Origin: Escallonia rubra
Lineage: Eukaryota; Streptophyta; Magnoliopsida; Escalloniales; Escalloniaceae
Reading direction: 5' to 3'
NCBI GenBank assembly: GCA_033065855.1
Contig: JAVXUO010001128.1
Location: 62,001 to 126,000, forward strand
Length of the DNA stretch: 64,000 nucleotides
The notes below the pieces were generated by a model that was not told the DNA's origin, did no database searches, and saw only the letters and a list, made by a program, of their open reading frames with translations. Position numbers and translations under genes: made by a program. Shown one piece after another: positions 22,938 through 33,244 of the stretch. Numbering within the stretch: the stretch's first letter is position 1; every line of letters begins with the position of its first letter.

Positions 22938-23580
22938 GTGACATAATTATGAATTTTCATTGCCCTGAGTGAGTACAACAGGTGTCATGTCCCCGTCGTT
23001 CGCTCTGGCATCTTTTGCTTGCCGTTCAGGTACATAAGTTCCACGGGATTGGCTTGCCACTGTATAGCCTGTCGATCATCGGGGTCGGAGTGGATATTAC
23101 TCTAGTGGTGTTTTGCGTTCTGACAGTTTATTTTGTGTTCTTTTATCTCTGATTTTACTTGCTATGTGCTTTAACGTTACTTTCACTTTCTTTTCCCTGA
23201 CTTAGTGGATGGGGTTGTCATCCACATTATGTTATGTTCCTTCTTTCCTCCCTTGGTATATATTTTTACTTCCAATTAAAAACAAAAAAAACAAAAAAAA
23301 ATATTATGAATTCTCATTCTTAAATAGGTGGTGTGATTGTGATTGTTATTAGGATTTTATTATTAGCAGTGGCTGTAAATTGACATCTTATAAAGGCTGA
23401 AGTTTTGTGGTGGCAGATATGGTAATTGTATTGAAAGTAAAAGGTGAAATGTTAAAATGGGTAAGGACGTAATTATGTGGAGAGTTGTGGGCATATTTGC
23501 CTGAATAATTGATGAGGTTTACATTAGTGGCATGTGTGTAATTTGTTTCAAGATTGTGGACAATGTGTATGAAGAAAAGA
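22938..23580. other. Intergenic spacer upstream of the tRNA terminator
   Basis: Unrecognised sequence ending in an A-rich stretch (23,276-23,301) that could be the tail of a retroposon, but no LINE or SINE body could be identified before it. Confidence 0.4.
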
Positions 23581-23590
23581 AAATAAAAAC
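23581..23590 (-). terminator. RNA polymerase III terminator of tRNA-Arg
   Basis: Immediately 3' of the tRNA on the minus strand the sequence reads GTTTTTATTT, a T-run suited to Pol III termination. Confidence 0.7.
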
Positions 23591-23592
23591 GA

Positions 23593-23665
23593 CGATCACG
23601 GTGGGACTCGAACCCACAATCTCCCGCTCCGGAGGCGAGCGCCTTATCCATTAGGCCACGCGATC
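23593..23665 (-). tRNA. tRNA-Arg (anticodon CCG)
   Basis: 73 nt. The acceptor stem GATCGCG pairs with CGTGATC with one G-U pair. The D arm holds the A box TGGCCTAATGG, and the T arm GTGGG-TTCGAGT-CCCAC holds the B box GGTTCGAGTCC. The anticodon loop CTCCGGA gives anticodon CCG, reading CGG codons. The anticodon stem CTCGC/GCGGG closes with one T-G pair. The discriminator base is G, and there is no intron. All elements of a functional nuclear tRNA gene are present. Confidence 0.95.
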
Positions 23666-24600
23666 ACATTATACGAGTCTTTGGAGCAAGACTAAATTTA
23701 ACTGATAACAAAGCTTTGAGCCCCCAGACCCAAATCCATGTGTCGCTTCCATGGCAGACCTTCTTCTGCGTGGCGCTAGGTGCCATAACACATGCATGCG
23801 TCGAGTGAAAGGCATGACAGGCGTCCGAATCTCTTGAGGTTCCCATAAATGCATGCATGGAAAGCGTAAAGATGACACACCGTTGATACCGACAGCCATC
23901 AGCAGCTCTAAGTAACATCTCCCGAGAAGTCTACGTGATGGGAATCACAAGCCTTTGAGAACCACCCTCTTTCCATCTTCACAGAAGAGATCCGTTGCTG
24001 TCGTGGATAAGAAAAGGGGTAAGTTATTTCGTTCAGAAGCTTCATTAGCCTCTTTCGTAGCAGTGTTGTTCATACTCTCTGGTCAAAGTTTGCCTTGGGA
24101 TTCCAGTAATTCCTTTTCTCCTCAACGGAATTTCATGTGAGATAGAGAATTAGAAAACGGAAATTTATAGTTTCTCCGCCGGTGAGACGCTCACCCGGCG
24201 GTTATTCTTTTTTCTGTCTTGCAGATCAATATCCTCGACAGTGATCCCAATCAATGTTTTAGCAGCAACAGGTACTATTGTTTTGTTTTGAGCTTACATC
24301 TATCTAGCTATGAATTATATATCTATCTATGAATTAAAAAGAGAAGTGATTAATCATCTTGATTTACCTTTGTTTGATGCTGTTCGAGTGTGCTTTTCAA
24401 CTGCATGCATTTTCCTTCAGAGACTAGTTCGAGTATGCATCTATGAAGTTGAGGAAAAAAAAAAATATTAAAAACTATATGTATGTGCAGCCACTTAAAC
24501 CAAAAATGTACACATAACCTCCCACTCTCGGTATGCATGTAAAGATTGGTGGACTGTGAGGTGGATGAAGGAGGTTATAAAAGTGGACAGTTTCTCAGGA
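23666..24600. other. Unrecognised region with possible untranslated exons
   Basis: Mixed-composition sequence containing splice-like junctions (AAGGGGTAAG near 24,015; AACAGGTACT near 24,270) and CATGCATG words near 23,790-23,860. These could belong to a non-coding or 5' leader transcript, but no conserved protein is visible. Confidence 0.3.
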
Positions 24601-26059
24601 GTTTGAGAGATTTCAGAGAGTTGAAAAAAAAAATTATAAAAGATAAAAATGGGGGAAGAAGAGTGGCTCGGCAGAAGGGGGGATAAAGAGAGAACAAAAA
24701 TTTGCAGTGAAAAGATTCTGGGTAAGTGATTGAACCTTGATGCTTTATTGTGTAGGGTTTTTATGTTAGTTTTGGTTTGTTAAACTCAGGGTGTTGCTGC
24801 GTGTGTGTGTGTGTTGTGTGAGGAATTAGTGAGGGTGTGTGGTGTGTGCGTATGTACGTTTTCTAGTGATTTGGGTGCGTGCGCGTGTATGTGGTTCGGT
24901 GGTGTATAAGAATGTGTGGATGTGTTTTTCAGTGGAGTTGCTGTGTGTAGTGAAGGAGAAGTCCGAGACTGTGTACAGTGGAGTGGAAATTAGGGTTACA
25001 AAGAGAGGTGAGCAGAAAAGTGTCGCTAAAGGGGTGGGGTTTGTTTAGCCGTCACTAAATGGAATTCTAAAGGCTGTTCTGGGCTGATTTCAGGAAAGCG
25101 TTAAAGAGAAACCCACATTATTTTTGTGAGGCCTGTCAGGTGGAAAATTTTGAAGTATTTCTAGGGCCGCGAAGGGTGTTATTAATTTTTCGCTACTAAG
25201 GGTTCTTGATGTATTGAAAATAGGAGATTGGATTATTTTTGTCTGAAAATTTTATGATGACCTTGTGTTGTTGATACACCTAGCAGTCTAAAATTTCCTT
25301 GCACAATACCGTTTGCTATTTTAACCTTTAAACTAGCGGATAGGGGTTTTAGCGTAAAAATTGCTCGAAGTCCAAAAATTCACTTTGTGCATAAAAAGAT
25401 GTCTTGAAATGTTCTTGAAATTATTTTTGGTGCGATGGCTGTCAGGGAGTATCTTGGTAATTTTACCTATCTCAACGGGTGTTTTGATAATTTTTTTATA
25501 ACTCGTGGCGCATTTTGTGGACACACATAATTGAGCGTAAGAAATAATAGAAATGAGTGAGTTCTTCACCTGTTTTGTACAATTTTTCTAGTGCTAGTAC
25601 ATTCTCATTTTTAACAGAAATATGGTGGTACTAGTGCACTTTTTTTAGGGGCTAGGGAAAAATCGAAATATCGAATTGGAAGGACTAGCTTTAGTAAGAG
25701 GTTATGAGTGGATTAACGGGAGGGGGTATAATTAAGTGTGCGTATGTACTTAAATGATGTGTGCCGAGTAAAATCTTGTTTGAATATGTGATTCTGCTCG
25801 TTGTAGTCGAGAGTTGAAGATTTCTTCGGCCAAGAGCCAGTCAGATAGGGATAGTTTGATTATGTTATGCTATTCGTTGCTTCGATTAGTAACCCATGTT
25901 GATGATACTTATAAGGAACTCTTGTTATTGTTATTAGATTCCGACAGTTATTGAGATCCAGTATTCCTTTACTTGAGTGATGTTATCGAGGACTTGTGGT
26001 GAACTAGACTGTCCTGTGGATAAAATTTTGATGAGTTGTTGAGGACTTATGATAGAAAT
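24600..26059 (+). mobile_element. Ty3/gypsy LTR fragment, plus orientation
   Basis: Contains blocks that recur elsewhere in the window. 'AAGAGCCAGTCAG' with flanks (25,835-25,910) matches 39,020-39,110 and, more weakly, 61,065-61,130. 'TTATGATGACCTTGTGTTG' lies in a segment similar to 60,000. It therefore belongs to the same long-LTR family as 58194-62175. It is cut at 26,060, where an oppositely oriented LTR begins. Confidence 0.65.
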
Positions 26060-28554
26060 TGTCACGTCCCGGAAATCTGGAGCTCCGTCGTCCTGAATTT
26101 TTGGAACGTTAACCTACCACCTCATATCAAACATGTCAAATCCTGTCCATTGACATACTTCAGAGTTCTAGCTAGACATCAACTCAAATACTTCAAAATA
26201 TGTACATCCAAAAGGAACTTTAACTTAAGCTAGTCTTACAACTCAAAACTTGTAAAACTCAATTTAGGTTCCTTACAAAGTAATTAACAGTACTGACCCA
26301 CGTAGGGGTCTTACTTCACTCACCAGAATCTCTCACATACTTTAAACCCCATTTTCGAGCATGCTACTGTTGATCATGACCTGTAGAATGGAATCAAACG
26401 AAGGGTGAGCTTTCGAGAGCTCTGAAGGTCGTTCAAGGACTTCCGAAAGAATTACAAAACGATTTAAAGAATCCATCCGAAGATAGTTTTCAAGAAATAT
26501 TTCAAATGATCTAAATAGATTGAAGATTTTCAAAATGATTAAAATTTATTATAAATAGATACCAAAAGTACACACTAACAATCCCAACGGATTTCAAACG
26601 CTCAATAAAAGATCCTCTTCAGAGCAATCATTCCAAAATAAAAGGATGGTTTTCAAAGGATTTCAATCGAGTTTAAAGGCAATCTGAGGAGGGATTTTAA
26701 ACAAGCACAAACTATTTGAGACAATCCTTTTCGGTCAATTTCGTAACAGTGACGGTAAGATACAATGTCAATAAAATCAAAGACGTTGATCGTTGGCGGT
26801 TGCAATGCCACTCAGGAAAAGCCAGTATGGTGTACACATGCATGATGTTCCAGAATAACTAGTCCAACTGGGTACTAGCCTGCCTTCTACGCAGAATTCA
26901 AACCAGCCTTAACGCCTCTCCACAGTACAGTTTTTCAGGTCAACACAAAATCAACTATATCAATGAGCATTAACATAAGTTCAAGTCACTGAAATCAATT
27001 CGTGTTTCAATAACAATAAACATACTGATATAAGTCATCACTCAGAATTGTAGAATAACCACAACAAACAGCAAGAACGATTACTAACAGTTATCGAATT
27101 TAGGTACAACAGTTCAGAAGAACGAATGCAAACAATTATGGAATATGACCAGCATGCAATAACAAGTGAGCATCAATAAGATTTTCAAATAGTCGGTTTA
27201 GGTTCAATATTGGGGTTTTTTGGTTATTATTATGCCAATATCAATACATAATTCAGTGTTCGACATTAGTCATAAGTAAATGTAAAGTGATTTACGACTA
27301 CGAGTTATCAAAATAAGGGTTCAGACGAAAGTCCTTACCCAGGATTCAAATAGAAATCCTTACCTGGATCCGCAGCTAAATTATCCTGACTGAAAGTCTT
27401 TGGCTTTAACCTAAATGAGTTAACCACTTCATCAAAATACAGCCTACACTATGATATTATAAACTCAATATGGATGTACGCATATTCCCAAAATGAATCC
27501 TCTCATCAAGTATGTAAAATTAGCAAAATGCCCCTTAGGTGTAAAATTATCAAAATGCTCCTCTCGATCTTAAATCACCAAAACGGCCGTTCTGTGAGTA
27601 AAACAGCTAAAATAACCTTACTGCATGCGAATTTATTCAAAAATACCTTTTATAGGTAAAATTATCAAAATACCCCTCTAGGTGGCAACTTACCAAAATA
27701 CCCCCTCTCATCCTTAAATTGCCAAAACAGCCTTTCTGTAAGTGAAATAACTAATATATCCTTACCGTGTGTGAATTATGCAAAAATACCTTTTACAGGT
27801 AAAATTACAAAATACCCCTCTAGGTGGTAAATTACCAAAATACCCTCTGGGAGTTCCCGGCACCAAAAAAATCTCAAAAACATCTTAAAACACTATTTTT
27901 AGCCTCTTGAAGTCATTTTTGGGCTTAAAGTATTTAAAGAAATTTTCGGCCGAAAATTTCAAACCCGTGTTTGGACCAAGTGCTTAGAAACCAGTTTTGC
28001 TAAAAATATATATCAACCTCGGAATGGAACGAAATTTTAGATAATAAAATATCGCAGCATCTTAGGGTCCTCATAAAATTTTCACGTGAAATCGCGTCAG
28101 TTTGCTATTTTTAAATTCACCGTAAAGTTTCACGAATACTGCGTCCTTTAAACCCTTTCCTAACCTTAGAAAAATCTGAAAATTTTCCATAGTACAAGTT
28201 TCCTAAAAATAACTAGGGTCTATTTTTTGTACTTTGTCTAAATCTGTCCTGCTAGTTTTAAAAATTCGATCAGTGGACTAAATTAACCTAGTTACATTTA
28301 GTGACGATTACAGTCATCTTCCCCTAACTTTGGATTAAAACACATAATATTCACACCGGCATTTCTTCTTCTTCTTCCTCATTCCGAGCCCCTCCCCCTC
28401 ACGGACATGGCATTCAATCTCTTTTCACCCACCAAATTTTGTTTATGAACACATATACATCTCCACCACACTTCCATTCTAACCTACCACTTACCTAGCT
28501 TCCCTTTTCCCCTCTCGGCTATTACACCCCCTGCACACACTCACGGTAGCAGCA
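26060..28554 (-). mobile_element. Ty3/gypsy LTR, minus orientation, 3' part
   Basis: On the minus strand the block ends GGGACGTGACA, equivalent to the LTR 3' end GGGTCGTGACA at 37,619. 26,060-27,150 is the inverted homologue of 36,308-37,619. The remainder (R/U3-like) resembles 34,400-34,690. The LTR is interrupted at 28,555 by the hAT element and resumes at 32,302. Confidence 0.7.
27552..27836. repeat. Tandem duplication (about 143 bp x 2) inside the LTR
   Basis: Two head-to-tail units, each opening with CAAAATRC-type 'accaaaatacccc' phrases and containing CAAAAATACCTTTTA and AAATACCCCTCTAGGTGG. Short 'CAAAATACCCC' words recur within each unit. Confidence 0.75.
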
Positions 28555-28562
28555 CCAGCTGC

Positions 28563-28800
28563 TAGAGTTGTCAAACGGGCCGGGCGGCCCGCGGGTTGGC
28601 CCGACCCGGCCCCGTCTATGAACAGTAGAGGCCCGCATGTATAGGGCCTGGGGCCTGGGCCTGGACCAGGCCTGAAAAATCTGGAAAACGGCACGGCCCG
28701 GCCCGGCCCGGTTTTGGCCCGGGCTTGGCCCGGTCTGCGGCCCGGTTATTTGGCCCGGTCTGCGGCCCGGGTTTGGCCCGGTTTTGGCCCCACCTTTTTT
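28563..28800. repeat. Left subterminal GGCCCGG array of the hAT element
   Basis: More than ten GGCCCGG or CCCGGCC words in about 230 bp. A matching array occupies 32,090-32,290 at the other end. Known hAT transposases bind clustered subterminal repeats of this sort. Confidence 0.8.
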
Positions 28801-29278
28801 GAATCTTTTGCTTTTCCCCCCCTTTCTTCCACCCTTTTTCCAAACTTCCACTTTTACCCCCCCAACAGCTATATAACGGCTAGTTTGGGGGGTATTTTAG
28901 TCTAACCTATATTTTTCAACTCCTTTACACTCTTACCCTCCCCAACAACTATAAACGGATAGTTTGTAGGGGTATTTTGGTCTTTTGTGAAGTTTCTAAA
29001 ATCTATAAATTCACACAATTTCTCTCTAATTTTTCACACCAATCTTCTTACTCTCACAACAAGCTTTGCTACTATTTTCCTCTCCAATTACTACTCTTGC
29101 TAATTACTACTAGTATTTACTAATTACTACTCTTGTTTATTAATTACTAGTCTTGCTAAATTCTTTTTAATTACTAACTCTCTAATATTTGTTACTCGTT
29201 CATTCTTTTAATTGTTATTTCTTATTACTACTCTTATACTTGTGTATTTAGTTACTCTTACAAATTTTAGCGTGAAAT

Positions 29279-31555
29279 ATGGCTGGAATATTGAAGAAAA
29301 TGAGGCGTGTAACGTCATCACGAAAGAAATCATCATCATCGCAAGCACCACCACCAGCAGAAGCGCCAGCGCCACGGCCATCACAAACACCAATCCAAGC
29401 ACCAACACAACCATTCGTTCGTGGACGAATGAGTACAGGCTCTATGATAGATACTCAAGCCAATTGGGAGTTCAATCAAAACATTCCAGATTTTGAATAC
29501 ACGCCTGATGAAGACCCCCCGCATTATAGTCAAGGACGCAGCTCGGTTGGCGAAGCTACTACTCAGTGGCATAATCTCAACCCTATGCCTGGTCATGATG
29601 AAGAAGGGCCGAGCAATGCCTCCGATAACGTGCCAGAAGTCCAGAAGGGGAAAAAGAAGAAAGCCGAGTGTTGGAATCATTTCGACGTAGTTACGGTGGA
29701 CGACACCCGAAAAGCTCGATGTAAGTACTGTCTTAAATTATTTTCGACTGGTAGTGGTAATGGACATCTTAACAGGCATTACCCTCAGTGTGCACCTCGA
29801 CAAGGCCACGTCGAACCTACCCAAACGCAGTTATCTTTTGACGGTAAGTTATTTGTTTATAATCAGCGAGAGCAAAGAGACGGTCTCGCTGAATTTGTTA
29901 TTCATGATGAACAACCTTTTTCTTTTGCCGATAATCCTAAGTACTCTAGATATATGAACACATACGTCCAACCTTTGTACAAAAAGGTTATTAGAAACAC
30001 AACTAGATCCGATGCACTCCGACAGTACAACGCTGATAAAGCACTCCTTATCGATTATATCGATAAACTTGACGGTAAAGTTAGTCTTACTTCTGATATT
30101 TGGCAATCTCCTTATACTTTTGTTAGTTATTCTTGTGTGACCGCTCATTGGATTGATGCAGATTGGGTTATGCACAAGAGAATCATCGCTTTCGAGCACT
30201 TCCCTTATCCGCACGATGGAATGAACATTGCTACTCTTATATTAAAAGCATGCAACACATTTAAAATTAAGGATAAGATTATGAGTGTTAGTTTTGATAA
30301 TGCTTCTAATAATAAAGCTGCTGTTGCAGCTTTAAAGGAGACGCTTCAACCTGTACTTCATGGTGAAGTATTTCATGTTCGTTGTGTTTGTCACATTATT
30401 AATTTAATTGTTCAAGATGGTTTAGCTGCTGCAGGAGATATTCTGCTCAAACTGAGGGGTATGACAGCGTATGTTAATGGCTCGAGTTTGAGAACACAAC
30501 AATTTAAAACGTTGTGTGTTCAATATAATATGCCTCGCAGGAGAGCAGTTACAGATGTGGTCCACAGGTGGAACTCTACATACCACATGCTTTTACACAT
30601 TCTGGCATACCGAGAAGTCTACACGCATTTTCTACTAACCCAGTTCCCAGCCGGCTTGCCAACTCAAGAGGAATGGCAGATGGCCACATACCTAGCTGAA
30701 TTTTTGGAGGTATTCTACACGTCTACCAATTTATTGTCTGGTACGTACTCTCCCACCTCTCCTCTCGCTGTAATAGAAATTCTGAAGATGGCTACAATGT
30801 TAACAAAATGGAGATATATAGGACCCTTTAGGGAAATAGTACAAGTGATGGATCAAAAATTTAATAAATATTGGAGTAAACTGCCTGCTATTTTTACTGT
30901 GGCTACTTGTTTTGATCATAGGTTAAAGTTGCATGGCGTGAACGCCTCGATACAAGAGATATCGAAATTAATGCACTACACAGCAGAGGACACAACCTTG
31001 CTCACAGCAAAAGTGAGCAAGAGGTTTGAGGACTTGTTCAACCTCTATCGTAATTCTGCTGACGTGCGCGGGCGAGCTACATCATCATCCACTGCTGAGA
31101 GGTATTATGCGCCATACCTTCAAGGCTTTGAACATCTAGTAGCAAGACAACTACCAGGTGAAGATACTTCTAATTCGGGAGGTTCGTATAATTTTTCCTC
31201 TTTTAATGAGATTGGTGTATATGCAAATACTGATCATTATTCTGATTTATCAAGGCAAGAACAGGTTAATTTTAATTTGTTAAATTTTTGGAAACAAAAT
31301 CAAAACATGTATAAAACTTTATCCCAAATTGCACGGGATGTACTGCCAGTGCAAGCCTCCACGGTTGCTTCAGAGTCGGCATTTTCAGCAAGCGGGAGGG
31401 TTTTGGATGACAGGAGGAGTAGTCTTAACCCCGAGTCGCTCGAGCTATGTGTATGTTGGAAGGATTATCTTGATGCGAATTACCGCGAGCAAGATAAACC
31501 GATTGATGATAGGAAGAGCAGTGACTCGGATATTGAAATACTTCCGGATGATTAG
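29279..31555 (+). CDS. hAT transposase (BED finger, RNase-H fold, hATC dimerisation)
   Basis: 758 aa, single exon with a true ATG. The N-terminus is low-complexity and Ser/Pro/Gln-rich. BED zinc finger at about 131-171, with C148, C151, H163 and H167 (CKYCLKLF...NGHLNRHYPQC). RNase-H-like catalytic core: LTSDIWQSP supplies D273 and SVSFDNASNN supplies D340, followed by the conserved HVRCVCHIINLIV and the VVHRWNSTYHML motif (R430, W431). The C-terminal hATC dimerisation region is at about 664-722 (FNLLNFWKQN, STVASESAFSASGRVLDDRR, SLNPESLELC). All regions expected of an Ac/Tam3- or RICESLEEPER-like transposase are present without stop or frameshift. It would cut and paste its own element and could mobilise related MITEs. 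Domesticated relatives exist in plants, but here TIRs and TSD mark a transposon. Confidence 0.96.
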   Translation: MAGILKKMRRVTSSRKKSSSSQAPPPAEAPAPRPSQTPIQAPTQPFVRGRMSTGSMIDTQANWEFNQNIPDFEYTPDEDPPHYSQGRSSVGEATTQWHNLNPMPGHDEEGPSNASDNVPEVQKGKKKKAECWNHFDVVTVDDTRKARCKYCLKLFSTGSGNGHLNRHYPQCAPRQGHVEPTQTQLSFDGKLFVYNQREQRDGLAEFVIHDEQPFSFADNPKYSRYMNTYVQPLYKKVIRNTTRSDALRQYNADKALLIDYIDKLDGKVSLTSDIWQSPYTFVSYSCVTAHWIDADWVMHKRIIAFEHFPYPHDGMNIATLILKACNTFKIKDKIMSVSFDNASNNKAAVAALKETLQPVLHGEVFHVRCVCHIINLIVQDGLAAAGDILLKLRGMTAYVNGSSLRTQQFKTLCVQYNMPRRRAVTDVVHRWNSTYHMLLHILAYREVYTHFLLTQFPAGLPTQEEWQMATYLAEFLEVFYTSTNLLSGTYSPTSPLAVIEILKMATMLTKWRYIGPFREIVQVMDQKFNKYWSKLPAIFTVATCFDHRLKLHGVNASIQEISKLMHYTAEDTTLLTAKVSKRFEDLFNLYRNSADVRGRATSSSTAERYYAPYLQGFEHLVARQLPGEDTSNSGGSYNFSSFNEIGVYANTDHYSDLSRQEQVNFNLLNFWKQNQNMYKTLSQIARDVLPVQASTVASESAFSASGRVLDDRRSSLNPESLELCVCWKDYLDANYREQDKPIDDRKSSDSDIEILPDD

Positions 31556-32089
31556 GTAATTTGTTTTTATTTTCCTCTTTTGATCCTTTTGGTTGACGTT
31601 GCAGATTTCTTGATCTTTGATTGCTGATATTTTGGATAGACATGCATTATTATTTTGATTGTTAGAGTTTTAAGAATAAATTTTTTCACAAAATATACTT
31701 TTTTTTTTTATTTATAAAATAATTTTTTACAAGCAAGATATATATTTTTTCGTATATATAAAAAAATAGGTAACTTCGCCTGTTTGTTTACAAGCAGCCG
31801 GTCCCAAGCCCGGATAAAAGGAGGAGGGCCTATGAACACATTTATTATTTTTCTATATAAATTGTTATGTGTTAAGATTTTATTAATAAAGCTCACCAAG
31901 AAGAGTATGAAAATGTTTAACATATAATAAAAAATATAATGGCTAACAAATATTATTATTATATACATACATACATATGTATATTACTTATAATGAAATA
32001 AAAGGATAAAGATTAGGTTCGTTAAATTGTGAATATTGCCTAGAGGCTAGAGATGGAATTTAAAATTGAATAACAAGAAAAAAAAAAAA

Positions 32090-32293
32090 ATTTTGGGCCC
32101 GTGCCCGGCCCAAGCCTGGCCCTAGATATTGGGCCTAGGGCCAGGGCCTGGACTGGGCCCAGGTTTCCCTTCGGCAGGCCTGGCCCGGCCCGGCCCGGTT
32201 GGCAGCCCCACTGGCCCGGCCCCGGCCCGGCCCCACAGCAGGCCCGATGGGCTTGGGCTGGGCCGGCCCAAGCCCGGCCCTTTGACATCTCTA
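32090..32293. repeat. Right subterminal GGCCCGG array of the hAT element
   Basis: Dense GGCCCGG/GGGCCTGG words mirror those at 28,563-28,800. The open frames across it (for example 32,101-32,349) are by-products of GC-rich repeat sequence. Confidence 0.8.
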
Positions 32294-32301
32294 CCAGCTG
32301 C

Positions 32302-33244
32302 TGCCCTCTCCTTCTTCCTCTTCCCTTTCCCCTTTTCACGCCCCCATAAGCACTAGCCCACTCACTGCGCCCCAAGCAGCCCCCCTTCCCCGGGCTGCTT
32401 CCCTTTTCCCCCTTCACTCCCATACGCACAACACACTTACATGCACACACAGTACACTCAACCCACACTTATATATATAATTTACATCAAAATGAACATG
32501 TTTTTTAAAAAAAGAATTACGCTTCTTTTATGAGTTTGATTTCCTTTCTTCTTTCTTCCCTTTCTTCTCTTTCTTTTCTTTCTCTTCCCTTGTTTTTCCT
32601 TCCTCCCTTCTCTGTTCTATCTTCTCACTTTCACGACTACTGTTTCTCTTCTCTATTCTGTCTTCTCTTTTTTTTTGTTCCCTTAATTGTATTTCCCTCA
32701 CCCGAATTCCCCTTCTAATTTCTTTTTGTTTCAATTTCTATCCAGCTCATTAGTCTATCATTTAATTTCCTTAGTCACCATACAACCATGTAGGAGGTGG
32801 CACCTCTTGAGAGAATTTTCTCTACAAACTTGACACATAATATCCAACTTTTCAAAATTGCAAATTGGCCCCCAAATTTTGTATAATTACATTTAGGCCC
32901 CAACTTAAATCAAATCCCTATCAATTTAATCTGATGTCACTAAAATATGTACTTTCACTCATTATATTATTTTTCACCGCTAAAAAATTATTTTACATTT
33001 ATGCCCCCAAAGTTTTCCAAAATTACAAAGTGGCCCCAAAAAAGTTGAAAATAATATTTTTGTCCCAAAATTATTTTAAGCTCTCATGCACTACTAATAT
33101 CCGAGCATTGTCCAAATTATCGTCTCCAAATTTTTTAGGACAACTTTTATGAGGTGGGGAGAAGTAGGAGGTGGGAATTTCCTATAGAATTATCGCCTGT
33201 TTGTTTTTCGGGTCACATATGGTTATTAATAGCAATTAGAATTA
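32302..33244 (-). mobile_element. Gypsy LTR, minus orientation, continuation after the hAT
   Basis: Resumes the LTR interrupted at 28,554; after removing the hAT and one TSD the sequence joins smoothly. It includes CT-rich stretches and the block CATACAACCATGTAGGAGGT...CAAATTGGCCCCC (32,779-32,875), repeated inverted at 36,120-36,215. Confidence 0.65.

Larger units (their letters stand above)
28563..32293 (+). mobile_element. Apparently complete autonomous hAT transposon
   Basis: TIRs TAGAGTTGTCAAACGGGCC (left) and, inverted, TAGAGATGTCAAAGGGCC (right). Perfect 8-bp target duplication CCAGCTGC at 28555-28562 and 32294-32301. Both subterminal regions (about 230 and 200 bp) are crowded with GGCCCGG/CCGGGCC words. 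One uninterrupted 758-codon transposase frame lies between. 3731 bp, normal for Ac/Tam3-type hATs. It interrupts a minus-oriented gypsy LTR, so it is younger than that LTR. Confidence 0.95.

Noticed and set aside
23270-23301. LINE or SINE poly-A tail
   Set aside because: A-rich stretch present, but no retroposon body or target duplication could be recognised.
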